Shown here: positions 1 through 9,442 of the stretch, piece after piece
Numbering within the stretch: position 1 is the stretch's first letter
How the letters are laid out: every line of letters starts with the position of its first letter
NCBI GenBank assembly: GCA_028277745.1
Contig: JANQFR010000045.1
Location: forward strand, 54,605 to 118,604
Source: Phycisphaeraceae bacterium
GTDB lineage: Bacteria > Planctomycetota > Phycisphaerae > Phycisphaerales > Phycisphaeraceae
Reading direction: 5' to 3'
Length of the DNA stretch: 64,000 nucleotides
Notes under the pieces: model-generated
Told to the model about the DNA's origin: nothing
Seen by the model: only the letters and a program-made list of their open reading frames with translations
Databases searched by the model: none
Made by a program: the position numbers and the translations under genes

Positions 1-1306
1 CCGTCGCCGTCCTGGCCGACGGTCAGGCCGTCCGAATCGGCCGACGTGGTTGCGTTATCCATGAGGAACGTCGCGGTGGCGTCCTGGGTGATGCTGCCGA
101 TGTTGCCAACCTCGACGATGCCGCCGTTGGCCACCGTCGCGCCGTCGCTGAGGGTGAGCGAAGCCTGTCCCGTGCCCGTGCCGCCGACGGTCATGGCGCC
201 CGCATTGGTCCAGGCGGAATTGCCGCCTTCAACCAGGACCGACCCGTTCCCACCAGGTGCAACGGACACAAAGTTGACGATGTCGGTGGTTCCGGTCGAC
301 ACCGACCCGCCGCCGGTGATCACAAGTGAGCCCGTGCCCGAGGTCCCGAGATTGAACTCACCCGATTGGGTCCAGGTCGAGCCGTTGCCCTCCACCCGCA
401 CGACGCCGACGGCCGTCTCGAGGACCCCCACGAATGCATCGTTGCCGGTCACCACCTCGCCCCCATCGCTGATGATGAGCGTGCCGGTTCCTTGTGAGCC
501 GACCGACAGCCTGTTGGTGTTGACTTGATTCACGCTGTCAACGGAGAGCCCGGAAAACGCATCCTGGGTGACGCTTCCGTCGCCCCAGACGCGGAGGGTG
601 TCGCCCACGCGGACGCGGCCCCTGTCGCTGATCGTCAGCGACCCGGCGCCCCCCGCCGCGGTGCTGGAGCCGCCGACGTAGACGCTGCCGCTGTTGTTCC
701 ATATCGAGTCGCTTCCGGTCACGGTCACCGCCCCGGTCGAGCCCGCCGACCGGGCGATGAGGGCGTCGGTGGTCGTGATCTGCCCGCTGCCTTCGACGTT
801 GAGGATGCCGACGCCCGTGCTGCCGATCACCATCCCGTCGGTCGACGCGGCCGTGTCGACGCTGTCGGCGAGCTGACTTCGGCGCCATTGGAGATAAACA
901 GGTCGCCGGTGGACCCGCCCCCCCGGCCGAGCGTCAGCCGGGCAAAGGCGCCGTCGGCGCCGAAGGTGAGCGTCGAGCCGCCGCCACGCACCTCCAGGAA
1001 GCCGTCGTACTCGTTCCCCACGCGCACGAAGCCGTTGGTGCTCACGTCCGACCCGCCGCGCACGGTGAAGGTCGACTCGAACGGCGACGGGTCGACGAGG
1101 GCTCCGATGAACAGCCAGTCGTCGCCGAGATCGAACGGGTCCGGCTGGGAGCCTGTGATCTGGGTGGTTGCCGAGCCATCGCCACGGTACACCCCGCCAA
1201 ACGCGGCGACGATGTCGCCCCGCGCGACAGGTGATCCGAGACCGAGCATCACGAACAAGCCGCCGAGCAGCAGCATGCGCCGGGTTTTTGGATGAGGCAG
1301 ATTCAC
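1..1306 (-). CDS. T5SS/PEP-CTERM-repeat secreted protein, 5' part only, apparent frameshift
   Basis: This is the N-terminal part of a large secreted protein whose 3' end lies beyond the left edge. The GTG start at 1304-1306 follows a GGAAAGGAAG ribosome site, and the first residues form a signal peptide (VNLPHPKTRR, then a hydrophobic core ending VARG). The body consists of loosely repeated beta-strand blocks of the type 'GTGTLIISDGGEV' and 'VEGNGSTWTQSGEFNLG', which match the T5SS/PEP-CTERM-associated repeat family (TIGR04393-like). Such proteins are thought to be surface beta-helices. The reading frame changes near 868-874: upstream of that point the frame gives 'GDLFISNGAEVSS' then soon stops at 827, while the frame one base away continues the repeat pattern (ADSVDTAASTDGMVIG) without a stop to position 1. 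A one-base loss, real or a sequencing error, fits this. Whether a PEP-CTERM tail exists cannot be seen. Confidence 0.75.
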
Positions 1307-1949
1307 GGTTCTTCCTTTCCGCTTACACAGCTGAACCCACGAGACCGACCGGCCGAACCTCAAAGCCCCCGCCGCGCCGGACCGGGTGCGCCGGCGGCGC
1401 AGCGACCGCCGCGGACCGGGGGGCGGTCGTGAACAGATGACGCTGCCGCACAGACGGCTTGATCAATACGCCGGGTATGGTTCGCCTCCTAGGCAGACAT
1501 GAAACACCCACAAATCTGTTTGCCGATTTGTGCTGACTGGCATTCAATCCGTGCACACCAAGACAACCGCACGCTGTCTGCGTGTTAGCCAACTCTCTTC
1601 TGATCGCCAATGAACCACCCTTGACGGCCCGATCAGGGCGTGTTTACCTCTCCAAATGCCGATCGAAACAACAAGCTAACCCTCCCTGTCACGAAATGCC
1701 TTGGAAAACGCCTTCTGTTTTAAGGAAAGCGATATAAAGGAAATTACAACTCTATTTTATCTGAATCAAGAAGATTCCGACAAGTTTCGAAATTTATCTT
1801 GGCGTCCTGGAAGACATCCCGTTGCCCGAGACGTTTACCGCTGGGTCTACTGGCCTGTCATCGTCTTTGTCGTTGATCCTTTTGAGGCGGAGCCCCCGCC
1901 CTCTCCGCATGGATCTGGCCTCGGGACCGTTGCCAAGCGAGGACCGAAG
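1307..1949. other. Intergenic region, no convincing gene
   Basis: About 640 bases between the repeat-protein gene and the pseudopilin gene, both on the minus strand. The part near 1307-1440 is very GC-rich, and 1720-1800 is AT-rich. A plus-strand reading frame from 1701 runs over the end of the pseudopilin gene but has no ribosome site and no recognisable domain, so I do not call it. The only clear structure is the inverted repeat at 1509-1532. Confidence 0.6.
1509..1532. repeat. Perfect inverted repeat, possible operator
   Basis: CACAAATC at 1509-1516 and its exact reverse complement GATTTGTG at 1525-1532 are separated by 8 bases. It lies about 200 bases upstream of the repeat-protein start at 1306. 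It has no T-run, so a terminator is unlikely. An operator for a dimeric regulator is possible. Confidence 0.45.
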
Positions 1950-2750
1950 TCAGGGCAGGGTCAGGCTTACGTTATTGCTGTCGAAATAATGCCGGATAGC
2001 AGATTCGGTTTCGTTACGGATGCGGTCAGCGGTCAGGTTGGCCGCGTGGCCGTCGTAGAACATCGTGTTGGCCGATTCGTTGGGATGGAGCAGGTGAATC
2101 CTCGAGCCCCAATCGCGATTGGTAACCAGGTCGGTGAAGCTTGCGAGCATATGCCCCCCCCGACCACGGGTCGAGGGGTGCGTGGTGAGGCTGTCGGCCA
2201 ACCGGATCGTGTCACTCGGCGGGGTGGGAACGCGATCGAAGTTCTGAAAAACAAACGAACCGTTGCTGACGCTAGCTGCTTTCTGAAAGCCGTCCCGAAA
2301 CTTGGATTGTGAACTATTCCCCCATGCCCGGAAGTGTCCGTAGCCGACGTTGTTGTTGTTTTGATTGGAGCTTCTGTCCGGGATTTTGACGTCGCTGCCG
2401 TAAAACTCGTTGGATGGGCAGATGATGACCTGTCCCGACACGAAGAGCGGCTGGTTGGGTTGTTCACTGACACCCGTGCTCCAGCCCCTGGCGATGTACC
2501 ACGTCCAAAGCCGGATTCCGCCGCCGCGGACGCGGTACATCGGGAAGTCCTCGGAGTAATCAAGCGAATAGGTCCGCGTGCCGATGTCGGCCTGTCGCAG
2601 GTTGCTCAGGCAGGCAGCCGACCGGGCGGTGTCCCGCGCCAATTGCAGCGCGGGGAGCAGCAAGGCGATCAGCAGGGCGATGAGGGAGATCACGACCAGA
2701 AGTTCAATGAGTGTGAAACCGGCGCGGGAGGTTGAGCGCTTCAGAGACAT
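1950..2750 (-). CDS. Pseudopilin-like protein, prepilin N-terminal methylation site, H...DG tail
   Basis: A 266-residue type IV pilin/pseudopilin-like protein. Residues about 10-35 carry the prepilin peptidase cleavage and methylation signature [12 protein letters not shown] followed by a hydrophobic helix. The C-terminal part has '[11 protein letters not shown]', close to the H-X9-DG motif of planctomycete pseudopilins, with one residue more between His and Asp. The start at 2748-2750 is chosen because GGAG lies just upstream; an in-frame start 30 bases earlier lacks a site. It sits 26 bases downstream of the PEP-CTERM gene on the same strand, so the two are likely co-transcribed. It would be processed by a prepilin peptidase and anchored in the inner membrane. 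Its exact role in transport or surface assembly is not known. Confidence 0.88.
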   Translation of the reverse strand: MSLKRSTSRAGFTLIELLVVISLIALLIALLLPALQLARDTARSAACLSNLRQADIGTRTYSLDYSEDFPMYRVRGGGIRLWTWYIARGWSTGVSEQPNQPLFVSGQVIICPSNEFYGSDVKIPDRSSNQNNNNVGYGHFRAWGNSSQSKFRDGFQKAASVSNGSFVFQNFDRVPTPPSDTIRLADSLTTHPSTRGRGGHMLASFTDLVTNRDWGSRIHLLHPNESANTMFYDGHAANLTADRIRNETESAIRHYFDSNNVSLTLP

Positions 2751-2776
2751 GAAAGAGCTCCGTTTCAGGTGACGGG

Positions 2777-3484
2777 TCAACGATGGCGACGGATCAGCAT
2801 CAACCCGCCGAGGGCCAGCAGGGCAGCCGAGGCGGGCTCGGGGATCGCGGAGACAGTCCCGGTCACCTGGAAATTATCCAGGCGGTTGAAGGTCGAGCTG
2901 AACTGGCTGGTGTCGTAGATGTACACCCGGATCTCGACGGCGGACGTCACGACGCCCAAGGTGCTGAGGTCCACCGCCGGGTCGGTGATGCCCTGCGGCA
3001 CGAGGTCGCGTGGATCGCCGTTGTTATGGGCATCGGTGAATTCAGGGCCGACGGGGGTCTGCACGTTGTTGATGACGACTTCTACAAAGAAGGTGGCGCT
3101 GTGGTTCAAAGTCTCTCGGTTGCCCGCGTCGTAACCGTAGTTGAAAGTGAATTCGTCGAATTCGATCTGGTAGCCGTCGTCGGGATCGATCGTGAAGCTG
3201 ACGAAGTCGTTTGCGCTGATGCTGTCGGCACGGGACCCGGCGGTCGCAACGGAGCGGAAAACCGCTTGGGTGCTGGAGGTGCTGACGCCGCCGCCGCCTT
3301 GGAAGAGCAGGGAGGCGTTCCAGGTGAAGTCGGCGGCGTCGAGGTAGGCGGCATTGGTTTGATCGGCGACGGTGCCTTCGAAGTTATAGCTGGCCAGGAT
3401 CGCGGCATCGGCGGGACCCACCTTGACGTGGATCACAACCAACGCCATGGCCAGCGACACGATGAGCCGTCGGGAAGCGTTCAT
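2777..3484 (-). CDS. PEP-CTERM secreted protein
   Basis: A 235-residue exported protein. The ATG at 3482-3484 follows a perfect GGAGG at 3492-3496. A signal peptide of about 27 residues ([20 protein letters not shown]...) precedes a beta-rich body starting '[10 protein letters not shown]', which resembles the start of jelly-roll domains in planctomycete PEP-CTERM proteins. The tail '[18 protein letters not shown]' plus IRRHR is the exosortase recognition and anchoring signal: PEP motif, transmembrane helix and basic cluster. It lies 93 bases after the end of the GntR-type regulator and directly before the pseudopilin, all leftward. No catalytic motif is visible; a surface or polysaccharide-associated role is inferred. 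Confidence 0.85.
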   Translation of the reverse strand: MNASRRLIVSLAMALVVIHVKVGPADAAILASYNFEGTVADQTNAAYLDAADFTWNASLLFQGGGGVSTSSTQAVFRSVATAGSRADSISANDFVSFTIDPDDGYQIEFDEFTFNYGYDAGNRETLNHSATFFVEVVINNVQTPVGPEFTDAHNNGDPRDLVPQGITDPAVDLSTLGVVTSAVEIRVYIYDTSQFSSTFNRLDNFQVTGTVSAIPEPASAALLALGGLMLIRRHR

Positions 3485-3577
3485 ACTAAGTTCCTCCAAT
3501 AGTTAGGAGTCTAGAGACTCGGGAATCGTTCAGACATGGGCCCAGGCGGCCCGAGTCATCGAAACATGCAAGCTTGA

Positions 3578-4651
3578 TCAGCCCGAGTGAGCGGGCGGGA
3601 GTTTCATACCGGTCGTGCTCTCTCCAATCACAAGATCCATCGAAGCGGGTTGCATCAGCAGCGGCCCGAGCCACTCCGCCTCCGGCTGGGCGAAGTAGTC
3701 AAAGCAGGCCTGCAGCAGCGGGTCCATCGACGTCGGCCGGAGACAGGTCAGCGACGGGCTGATTATCCCGGAAAGCCGGGACCAGTCCTCCACGCTGCAC
3801 ACCCCGACGTCGCGACCGGGCGTTACGCCTTCATCCAGCAGCCCCCGCACGACACCCATGCCGATGTAGTTGGTCGTACAGACCACGGCGTCGGCGTCCA
3901 ACCCATTCGACGCCACCAGCCAGCGGGTGAGCGCCCGCGCCGTTTCGTGCGCCGGGTTAGACAGATCGACCGGCTCGTCAAACAGCGGGCCCCGGATGCC
4001 AGCGGTTGAGGACCAACGACGCCAGGAAGCGATCCGCTCGTGGATCACGCTGCTGTGGGGCTGCGTGTTGAGACAGGCAACCCGCCGGTAGCCCGCGCTG
4101 TGCAGGTGGTTGATCAACTGACGAATCGGCGCCGAGTTCCAGTAACGCAGCGAAGGGATCCCGGCCGAAGAGAGGTCTTGCTCCAGCACCACGACTCGGG
4201 CGCCAGCCGAGCGGAGTTGCTTGAGCACGTGCTCGGGGAAGTCGTCTCCCAGCGAAAGGAAGAAGACGCCGTCCAAGCCACGCAGCGCCTCGCTGATGGT
4301 GATGTCGTGCCAGTGGGCATACACCGTCGGTCGCACGGACCACCCCCGCGCTTGTGCGATCTGATAGATCAGGTGGTGCCACCGCATGATGTTCTCGGAG
4401 ACCCACGCCGGGGAGAGTACGCCGATGTGTCGCACGGCACGGACCGCCTCCGGGCTCACGTCCACACGTCCGGTTTCCTGGCGGACCAACACGCCCCGCT
4501 CAACCAGGTCGCTGATGGCTTTGGTCACCGTTCGGGCGTTGACGCCAAGTTCAGCAACCAGGCCGGAATGCGAAGGGAACCCGCGGAGGTGGTAGTCCCC
4601 GTGCCGCACACGGGCGTGAATCGTGTCCGCGATGTATTGAAACTTGGGCAT
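3578..4651 (-). CDS. GntR-type regulator with LacI-like sugar-binding domain
   Basis: A 357-residue transcription regulator. Residues about 1-70 form a GntR winged helix ('FPSHSGLVAELGVNARTVTK', 'AISDLVERGVLV'); residues about 75-340 resemble the periplasmic-binding-protein fold of LacI/AraR regulators ('HIGVLSPAW', 'GVFFLSLGDDFP', 'DADAVVCTTNYIGMGVVRGL', 'DVGVCSVEDWS'). This AraR-like arrangement is known for sugar-responsive repressors. It diverges from the large glycoside hydrolase at 5026, and the shared 374-base region holds an inverted repeat of the TATACC...GGTATA type, so it probably controls that gene, itself and the two genes downstream. The inducer is likely a sugar released from the target polysaccharide, but this is inference. 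Confidence 0.85.
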   Translation of the reverse strand: MPKFQYIADTIHARVRHGDYHLRGFPSHSGLVAELGVNARTVTKAISDLVERGVLVRQETGRVDVSPEAVRAVRHIGVLSPAWVSENIMRWHHLIYQIAQARGWSVRPTVYAHWHDITISEALRGLDGVFFLSLGDDFPEHVLKQLRSAGARVVVLEQDLSSAGIPSLRYWNSAPIRQLINHLHSAGYRRVACLNTQPHSSVIHERIASWRRWSSTAGIRGPLFDEPVDLSNPAHETARALTRWLVASNGLDADAVVCTTNYIGMGVVRGLLDEGVTPGRDVGVCSVEDWSRLSGIISPSLTCLRPTSMDPLLQACFDYFAQPEAEWLGPLLMQPASMDLVIGESTTGMKLPPAHSG

Positions 4652-4710
4652 GATCCGCTTTGGTATAGAGAGGTGGGGTCGTGAATACGCTGGATTGACC
4701 TATTGTAATT

Positions 4711-4738
4711 CCTCATATATACCATAAAATGAGGTATA
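4711..4738. promoter_or_regulatory. Overlapping inverted repeats, likely GntR-regulator operator
   Basis: In the AT-rich divergent region, CCTCAT (4711-4716) pairs with ATGAGG (4729-4734), and TATACC (4718-4723) pairs with GGTATA (4733-4738). A further GGTATA half-site occurs near 4661-4668, close to the regulator start. The position between the regulator and the hydrolase gene fits an operator that controls both. Confidence 0.5.
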
Positions 4739-4996
4739 ATATCAACACGCTTACCCTGACATTTGTGTTTCTGAGCAGAATTTCTTGCAATCACAGCGGA
4801 TTACAGCCAATTGATGATTTTTGAGGACTTCCAATGAGAAATAGCGTGATATGAATACCATGATGATCTGAAGCATAAAATCACTAAGTGCTCTTAAATA
4901 ATACTTTAAATCGCAAAACCGGCTTGATCCTGTATTTATGAAAATAAGATTTGAATCCAAAACGATCTGAAAAATACATCAATCTATGGCATTTTT

Positions 4997-5012
4997 AAAG
5001 CCTTCCGGCTTT
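4997..5012 (+). promoter_or_regulatory. Stem-loop directly upstream of the hydrolase ribosome site
   Basis: AAAGCC (4997-5002) and GGCTTT (5007-5012) form a short hairpin with a TTCC loop, flanked by T-rich sequence, ending only a few bases before the AGGAG ribosome site at 5016-5020. It could affect mRNA stability or translation of the gene at 5026. It is too short for confident terminator assignment. Confidence 0.3.
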
Positions 5013-5025
5013 TCTAGGAGCAGTA

Positions 5026-8000
5026 ATGTCTTTTCATCGCGCGTCAGGCGTTGTCTTGCCTGTTCTATGTGCATTGTTATCAATGGGTAAGCCCGCCCAG
5101 GCGGACAACCGTGTTGACCTCATCGTCGAAGCCGACGCCCAGGCCTGGCGGCTCAGCGAAGGCCGTGAGTTCCCCGGTGCGAAGGGTGAGCTGGTGGTCG
5201 AGACCACCGCTGGCTTGGCGGTGCGACTCACCGGCGACTTCAGCGGAGGCGGTCACTACGTTGCCGCCTTACGTTCGGTCCCGTCGATCCACCCGGATGT
5301 GCTGACGTTCCGGGTGAAGAGCCCCGGAGCCGACACGATCGTTCTGCGGCTGACCGACGCCGGCGGCGTCACACACCAACTCCGCCTCGCGGTCGAGCCA
5401 CGCGATGGCTGGCAGCGGGTCCAGCTCCCGGTGGCACGGCTGTTTGAGAACATGGGCCGGGCCGGCGCGGTCAAGGGCGTCCGCAAATACGAGAGTTGGG
5501 GTGGTGAGAAAGGGGGCCAACGCTGGCAGCCCCCGATCAAAACGGTGGCGGTGCTGCTATCACGGCTGCAGCTTCCATCCGGCGAAAAACGCGGCGATCT
5601 GTGGATCGCGGATATGACGCTGCTGGGCGCGCCACTCGCTGAGCAAGGCAGCGCCGCATCCCAAGCGCAAGCGATCGAGCGACGCACGGTGGACCTCGAC
5701 GAGGTGCTCCAGGCCGGTTACAGCGACTGGAAACCTTTCGCGGCGGGTGGTGAGATCAAGGTGAGCGTGGCGGAAAACCAGCCCGAGCCGGGCCGCAATG
5801 CGCTGCGCGTCGCCGCGTCGTTCACCGGGAGCGGGCAGCACTACGCGGGGGTGAGCAAGTCGCTCAAAGACCTGAACATCAAGTCGGTTGAAGCGATCAC
5901 GATGCGGGTCAAGTCACCCAACGCGCTCCGCTACACGCTGCGGCTGCTGGACGCGTCGGGCCAAACGCATCAGCGCAAAGATCGGCGGCTCCAGCCCGGC
6001 GGCGACTGGCAGGATCTGCGCATCGATCTTGAGCGGTTTGCACGCGGCGAGCACTGGGGCGGCGCCAACGACGGCAAGCTACACCAGCCGCTGCGGGGCT
6101 TCACGCTCGTCCTCAAGCCCAACCCGTCGCGCGACCTCACGGCGCCGGAGTTGTACATCACTGGGGTGAGCGCGCATGTGAGCGTCGGCGCCCAGCCGAG
6201 CGTCTCCACCTACACCGAGGGCTTTGAAGATTCTCAGCACGTCGAAGTCTGGGAAACTATTGGTGATGTCCGGCGTGTTTCCGAGGGTGCGATGGAGGGT
6301 GAGGCGACCCTCCGCCTGACCCGCACGCTCGACGATGTGAACCGGCCGATCTCTGCCCGGGGGCCTGAGTTCTCCGCCGCACCAGGCGCCTGGTCAATCA
6401 CCGGCGCCACGCGGGCCAGCATCCACTCACCCGACAGCTCCTTCCATGGCGTGTTGCTGGTGCAATGGCTTGACGGTTCAGGCCATCGCCTCGGCGGCCA
6501 AACCGTTGTCGAGGCCTACGACAGGCCGACGTGGCAGGCCTTCCGGAAGTCGGTCACCGCGCCGCCCGGCACCGTTTCAGGGCGCATCTACGCCACGATG
6601 CGCAAGACCAACGGCTGGTTTGAGTTCGATGCGCTCGCGGCGGCGAAGGTCGAAACCCCGCCCGTCCAGGCCAAGCTCCAAGGCGTGCGGGTCGGCTCCG
6701 ACGTGGTCGGCAACCTGTTCCGGCCGGGGGAGACGGCGTGGCTCAACGTCGTGGCCTACGCGTCCAAACCGCTGGATGAAGACCAACGCCGAGCCGCCTG
6801 GGTCGTGCGGGATTACTGGGGCGCCGAGCAACTCGTTGGCGGAGTGGCGCTTGAATCCTCGGGCTTCCGTGACGGCCGCTTCACCTACCGCGGGCGGGTG
6901 GACCTGGAGACGAGTGAGCTCGAAGTGGGTCGTTTTTATCAGGCGCGCGTGACTGTCGACCCGGACGGTGAGGCGGTTGCGGACCACCGCGGGCTGGCCG
7001 TGCTGCCCGAGGCCGAGGCCAACGCCTATGCGCCGGCGGACATCCCGTTCTCGATCCGCAACTGGGACCCGCGCGTGCCGGACTGGCTGCCGCTCGCTCA
7101 GCGGATCGGGCTCCGCAAGGTCGGCACCTGGGCCAATTTCAAAGCGGCGTCGCCCGGCAAGGTGACCATCGCGCGACTCGACGAGATCATCGCGCTGGGC
7201 ATGTCGGCCACACCGACCGTCACGCCGCTGATCCGCGTTGAACAGGGCAGCGACGCCTACACCCCCGAGGTCCTGGCCGAAGGCGTGGCGGCGATCGTCC
7301 GCAAGGGGGGCGAGCACATCAGCTTTCTCAGCCTGGGCAACGAACCGCACGGCAATGAAGAGCAGATCGCCAAAAACGTCGCGGCCTACAAGGTGGCCTA
7401 CCGGGCGGCCAAGGAGGCGAACCCCGACCTCTTCATCGTGGGCACGTCCGTCCCCGCCGACGAGCGCTACTTCGATCGTGGCTTCCACGAAGTCCTGGAC
7501 GCCTACGACTACCACGTCTACGGGTCGTACCGCGCCATCACCCGGTCCCTCGAGCGGTATCAACAGATGGCCGAGCAGTACGGCACGGTCAAGCCCGTGT
7601 TCTGCACCGAGATGGGCGTGAATAGCCAGGGCATGGCCCGGCACGCCGTCTCGATCGAGATGATCAAGAACTTCACCGCGTTCTTTGCCGCCGGCGGCGC
7701 CCACGCGTCGTGGTTCACCATCATGTACCCCGACCGTCACGCCCGCCACGTCGGCTCCTCGAGCGAAGCGCACAACATGTTCGACGCCCGCCACAACCTG
7801 TTTAACCCCAAACTCGACGCGATCACCCATTACCACTACGTCAACCACTACCTCGACAAAACGATCGTCGATCGACGCGTCTACGACGACGGGACCCACG
7901 CTTACCTCTTCGCCAATGACACGGGCGACTGCCTGCAGGTGCTCTGGAATGACGACCGCGACGTGACAGCGGCGGTCCTGCTGCCCCGCGTTGAGCGGGT

Positions 8001-9396
8001 GCGCGTCGTCCGGCTCGATGGGGCCGAGTCCACGCTCTTTGCTCACGACGACGCGGTTGGTCTGGACCTCAGCGCCGAGCCGGCGATGCTCCGCTATCAG
8101 CAGACCGAGCCCAAGCTGGCCGATCGGCTGGCGCCGCCGCGGCTGAGCATGATCGACCGGGTCCGGCCGGTGGTGCGGGGCGAGCCGTTGGCGCTGGGGA
8201 TTGCCGCGCCCGCCAACCAACTCCGCGTGACCGCGCCGCGGGGGTGGGAGGCCTCGATCGCCGCTGTGAATGACGACACCGCGTCGCTGACGCTACGCGC
8301 GCCCACGGCGTCCGAAGCCCGCGCCGGCCGCGTCCGTGTGCATCGGCTTGGCCCCGGCGCTACACCCATGGGCGAGTTGCTGCTCACCGTGCCTCTCACC
8401 GGACGCGTCGAGGCCACGCTCACACCCATCGCCGCTTCGGCTCCCAACGGCCCCGGTGTCCGGCTGGTCCTGACCAACCGCGGCGATAAGCCCGAGCCGT
8501 TCATCTGGGCGCTCAACCTCGACGCCGAGCACCCCATGACCAACGGCACGATCGATGTGAGGCGGCAGCAAGACCCCACCGCTTACTTCGCACAGGCTGG
8601 CGACGGCGACGTCACCGTAGGCGCGGGCGATTCGCTGCAGATCGATGTGCCCCTCGGGGGTGTCGATGCCCAGACGCTGTACCGCGTCTCGGCCATGGTG
8701 ACCGACGAGACCGGCGCCACGGTCCACACGGACCGACTCATGGGCGGGTTTGCCGCGGCCAAACGCACCTCGTCCGCCGTCACCATCGACGGCAATCTCA
8801 ACGACAGCGACTGGGCCCACGCCCCGGTCACCCGCCTCGATGCCACTGACCAGTACTTCGTTTTCAACATCAAAGGGCTCCGGCCTGAGCCTTGGGACGG
8901 CCCCGCCGACCTCTCCGGCGACCTGCGCTGGCTCTGGGACGACGAGCACCTCTACCTCGCTGTCGAAGTAACCGACGACCAGCACGCCAGCGGCAAACAG
9001 GCCGGCCGCGTCTGGCAGCAGGACGGCTTGCAGATGCTGATCGACCCCGCCCGCAACCGCGCCGACAAGGCCGGCAAATACGACTATTCCCTGGGGATCA
9101 GCAGCGAAGGCCCGGTGGCATGGCGCCACCTCTCCGCGTCGCCGACACTGCCGGTTGGGGCCGCCTCTCAGATCACCGTCGCCACCGCTCCCCGTGAGGC
9201 CGGCGGGATGACCTACGAAATCGCCATCCCCTGGACCCAGCTAGCTCCATTTACGCCGGCGGTAGGAGCGAACCTGGGCGTCTGTCTGATCTTCAACGAA
9301 GACGACGGCGAGGGCCGCGGAGGCTTCATGGGGTTTTTCAGCGGCGCGCATACCAAGAAGCTGGACGCAGTCGGCGACCTGGTCCTCACTGAATGA
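5026..9396 (+). CDS. Multidomain secreted glycoside hydrolase (clan GH-A-like) with CBM9-like C-terminus
   Basis: A 1456-residue exported enzyme; AGGAG precedes the ATG, and the first 26 residues form a signal peptide ending KPAQA. Residues about 28-200 and 220-385 look like two related carbohydrate-binding beta-sandwiches (both contain 'GGHYVAAL'/'GQHYAGVS' and 'FRVKSP'/'MRVKSP' segments). A TIM-barrel-like domain spans roughly 670-960: 'LSLGNEP' supplies a candidate acid/base Glu773 and 'VFCTEMGV' a candidate nucleophile Glu862, the usual clan GH-A arrangement. Family assignment (GH39- or GH5-like) is not certain. Residues about 1250-1450 resemble a family 9 carbohydrate-binding domain ('VTIDGNLNDSDWAHA', 'WDDEHLYLAVEVTDD'). 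It diverges from the regulator at 3578 and is followed after 46 bases by an aldo/keto reductase. Likely substrate is an algal or plant polysaccharide. Confidence 0.8.
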   Translation: MSFHRASGVVLPVLCALLSMGKPAQADNRVDLIVEADAQAWRLSEGREFPGAKGELVVETTAGLAVRLTGDFSGGGHYVAALRSVPSIHPDVLTFRVKSPGADTIVLRLTDAGGVTHQLRLAVEPRDGWQRVQLPVARLFENMGRAGAVKGVRKYESWGGEKGGQRWQPPIKTVAVLLSRLQLPSGEKRGDLWIADMTLLGAPLAEQGSAASQAQAIERRTVDLDEVLQAGYSDWKPFAAGGEIKVSVAENQPEPGRNALRVAASFTGSGQHYAGVSKSLKDLNIKSVEAITMRVKSPNALRYTLRLLDASGQTHQRKDRRLQPGGDWQDLRIDLERFARGEHWGGANDGKLHQPLRGFTLVLKPNPSRDLTAPELYITGVSAHVSVGAQPSVSTYTEGFEDSQHVEVWETIGDVRRVSEGAMEGEATLRLTRTLDDVNRPISARGPEFSAAPGAWSITGATRASIHSPDSSFHGVLLVQWLDGSGHRLGGQTVVEAYDRPTWQAFRKSVTAPPGTVSGRIYATMRKTNGWFEFDALAAAKVETPPVQAKLQGVRVGSDVVGNLFRPGETAWLNVVAYASKPLDEDQRRAAWVVRDYWGAEQLVGGVALESSGFRDGRFTYRGRVDLETSELEVGRFYQARVTVDPDGEAVADHRGLAVLPEAEANAYAPADIPFSIRNWDPRVPDWLPLAQRIGLRKVGTWANFKAASPGKVTIARLDEIIALGMSATPTVTPLIRVEQGSDAYTPEVLAEGVAAIVRKGGEHISFLSLGNEPHGNEEQIAKNVAAYKVAYRAAKEANPDLFIVGTSVPADERYFDRGFHEVLDAYDYHVYGSYRAITRSLERYQQMAEQYGTVKPVFCTEMGVNSQGMARHAVSIEMIKNFTAFFAAGGAHASWFTIMYPDRHARHVGSSSEAHNMFDARHNLFNPKLDAITHYHYVNHYLDKTIVDRRVYDDGTHAYLFANDTGDCLQVLWNDDRDVTAAVLLPRVERVRVVRLDGAESTLFAHDDAVGLDLSAEPAMLRYQQTEPKLADRLAPPRLSMIDRVRPVVRGEPLALGIAAPANQLRVTAPRGWEASIAAVNDDTASLTLRAPTASEARAGRVRVHRLGPGATPMGELLLTVPLTGRVEATLTPIAASAPNGPGVRLVLTNRGDKPEPFIWALNLDAEHPMTNGTIDVRRQQDPTAYFAQAGDGDVTVGAGDSLQIDVPLGGVDAQTLYRVSAMVTDETGATVHTDRLMGGFAAAKRTSSAVTIDGNLNDSDWAHAPVTRLDATDQYFVFNIKGLRPEPWDGPADLSGDLRWLWDDEHLYLAVEVTDDQHASGKQAGRVWQQDGLQMLIDPARNRADKAGKYDYSLGISSEGPVAWRHLSASPTLPVGAASQITVATAPREAGGMTYEIAIPWTQLAPFTPAVGANLGVCLIFNEDDGEGRGGFMGFFSGAHTKKLDAVGDLVLTE

Positions 9397-9442
9397 CCTT
9401 CCGCGCCGGTATGATCGTGTTTCGACGCCGCATCAACCGACC

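Noticed and set aside
1701..2312. 203-codon plus-strand frame with an AT-rich start
   Set aside because: Overlaps the pseudopilin gene on the other strand, has no ribosome site or recognisable domain.
4751..4960. 69-codon frame in the AT-rich divergent region
   Set aside because: No ribosome site, no conserved feature; the region is better explained as promoter and operator.
6577..8220. 547-codon minus-strand frame inside the large hydrolase
   Set aside because: Shadow of a GC-rich gene; no ribosome site or domain, while the plus strand has a signal peptide and catalytic motifs.
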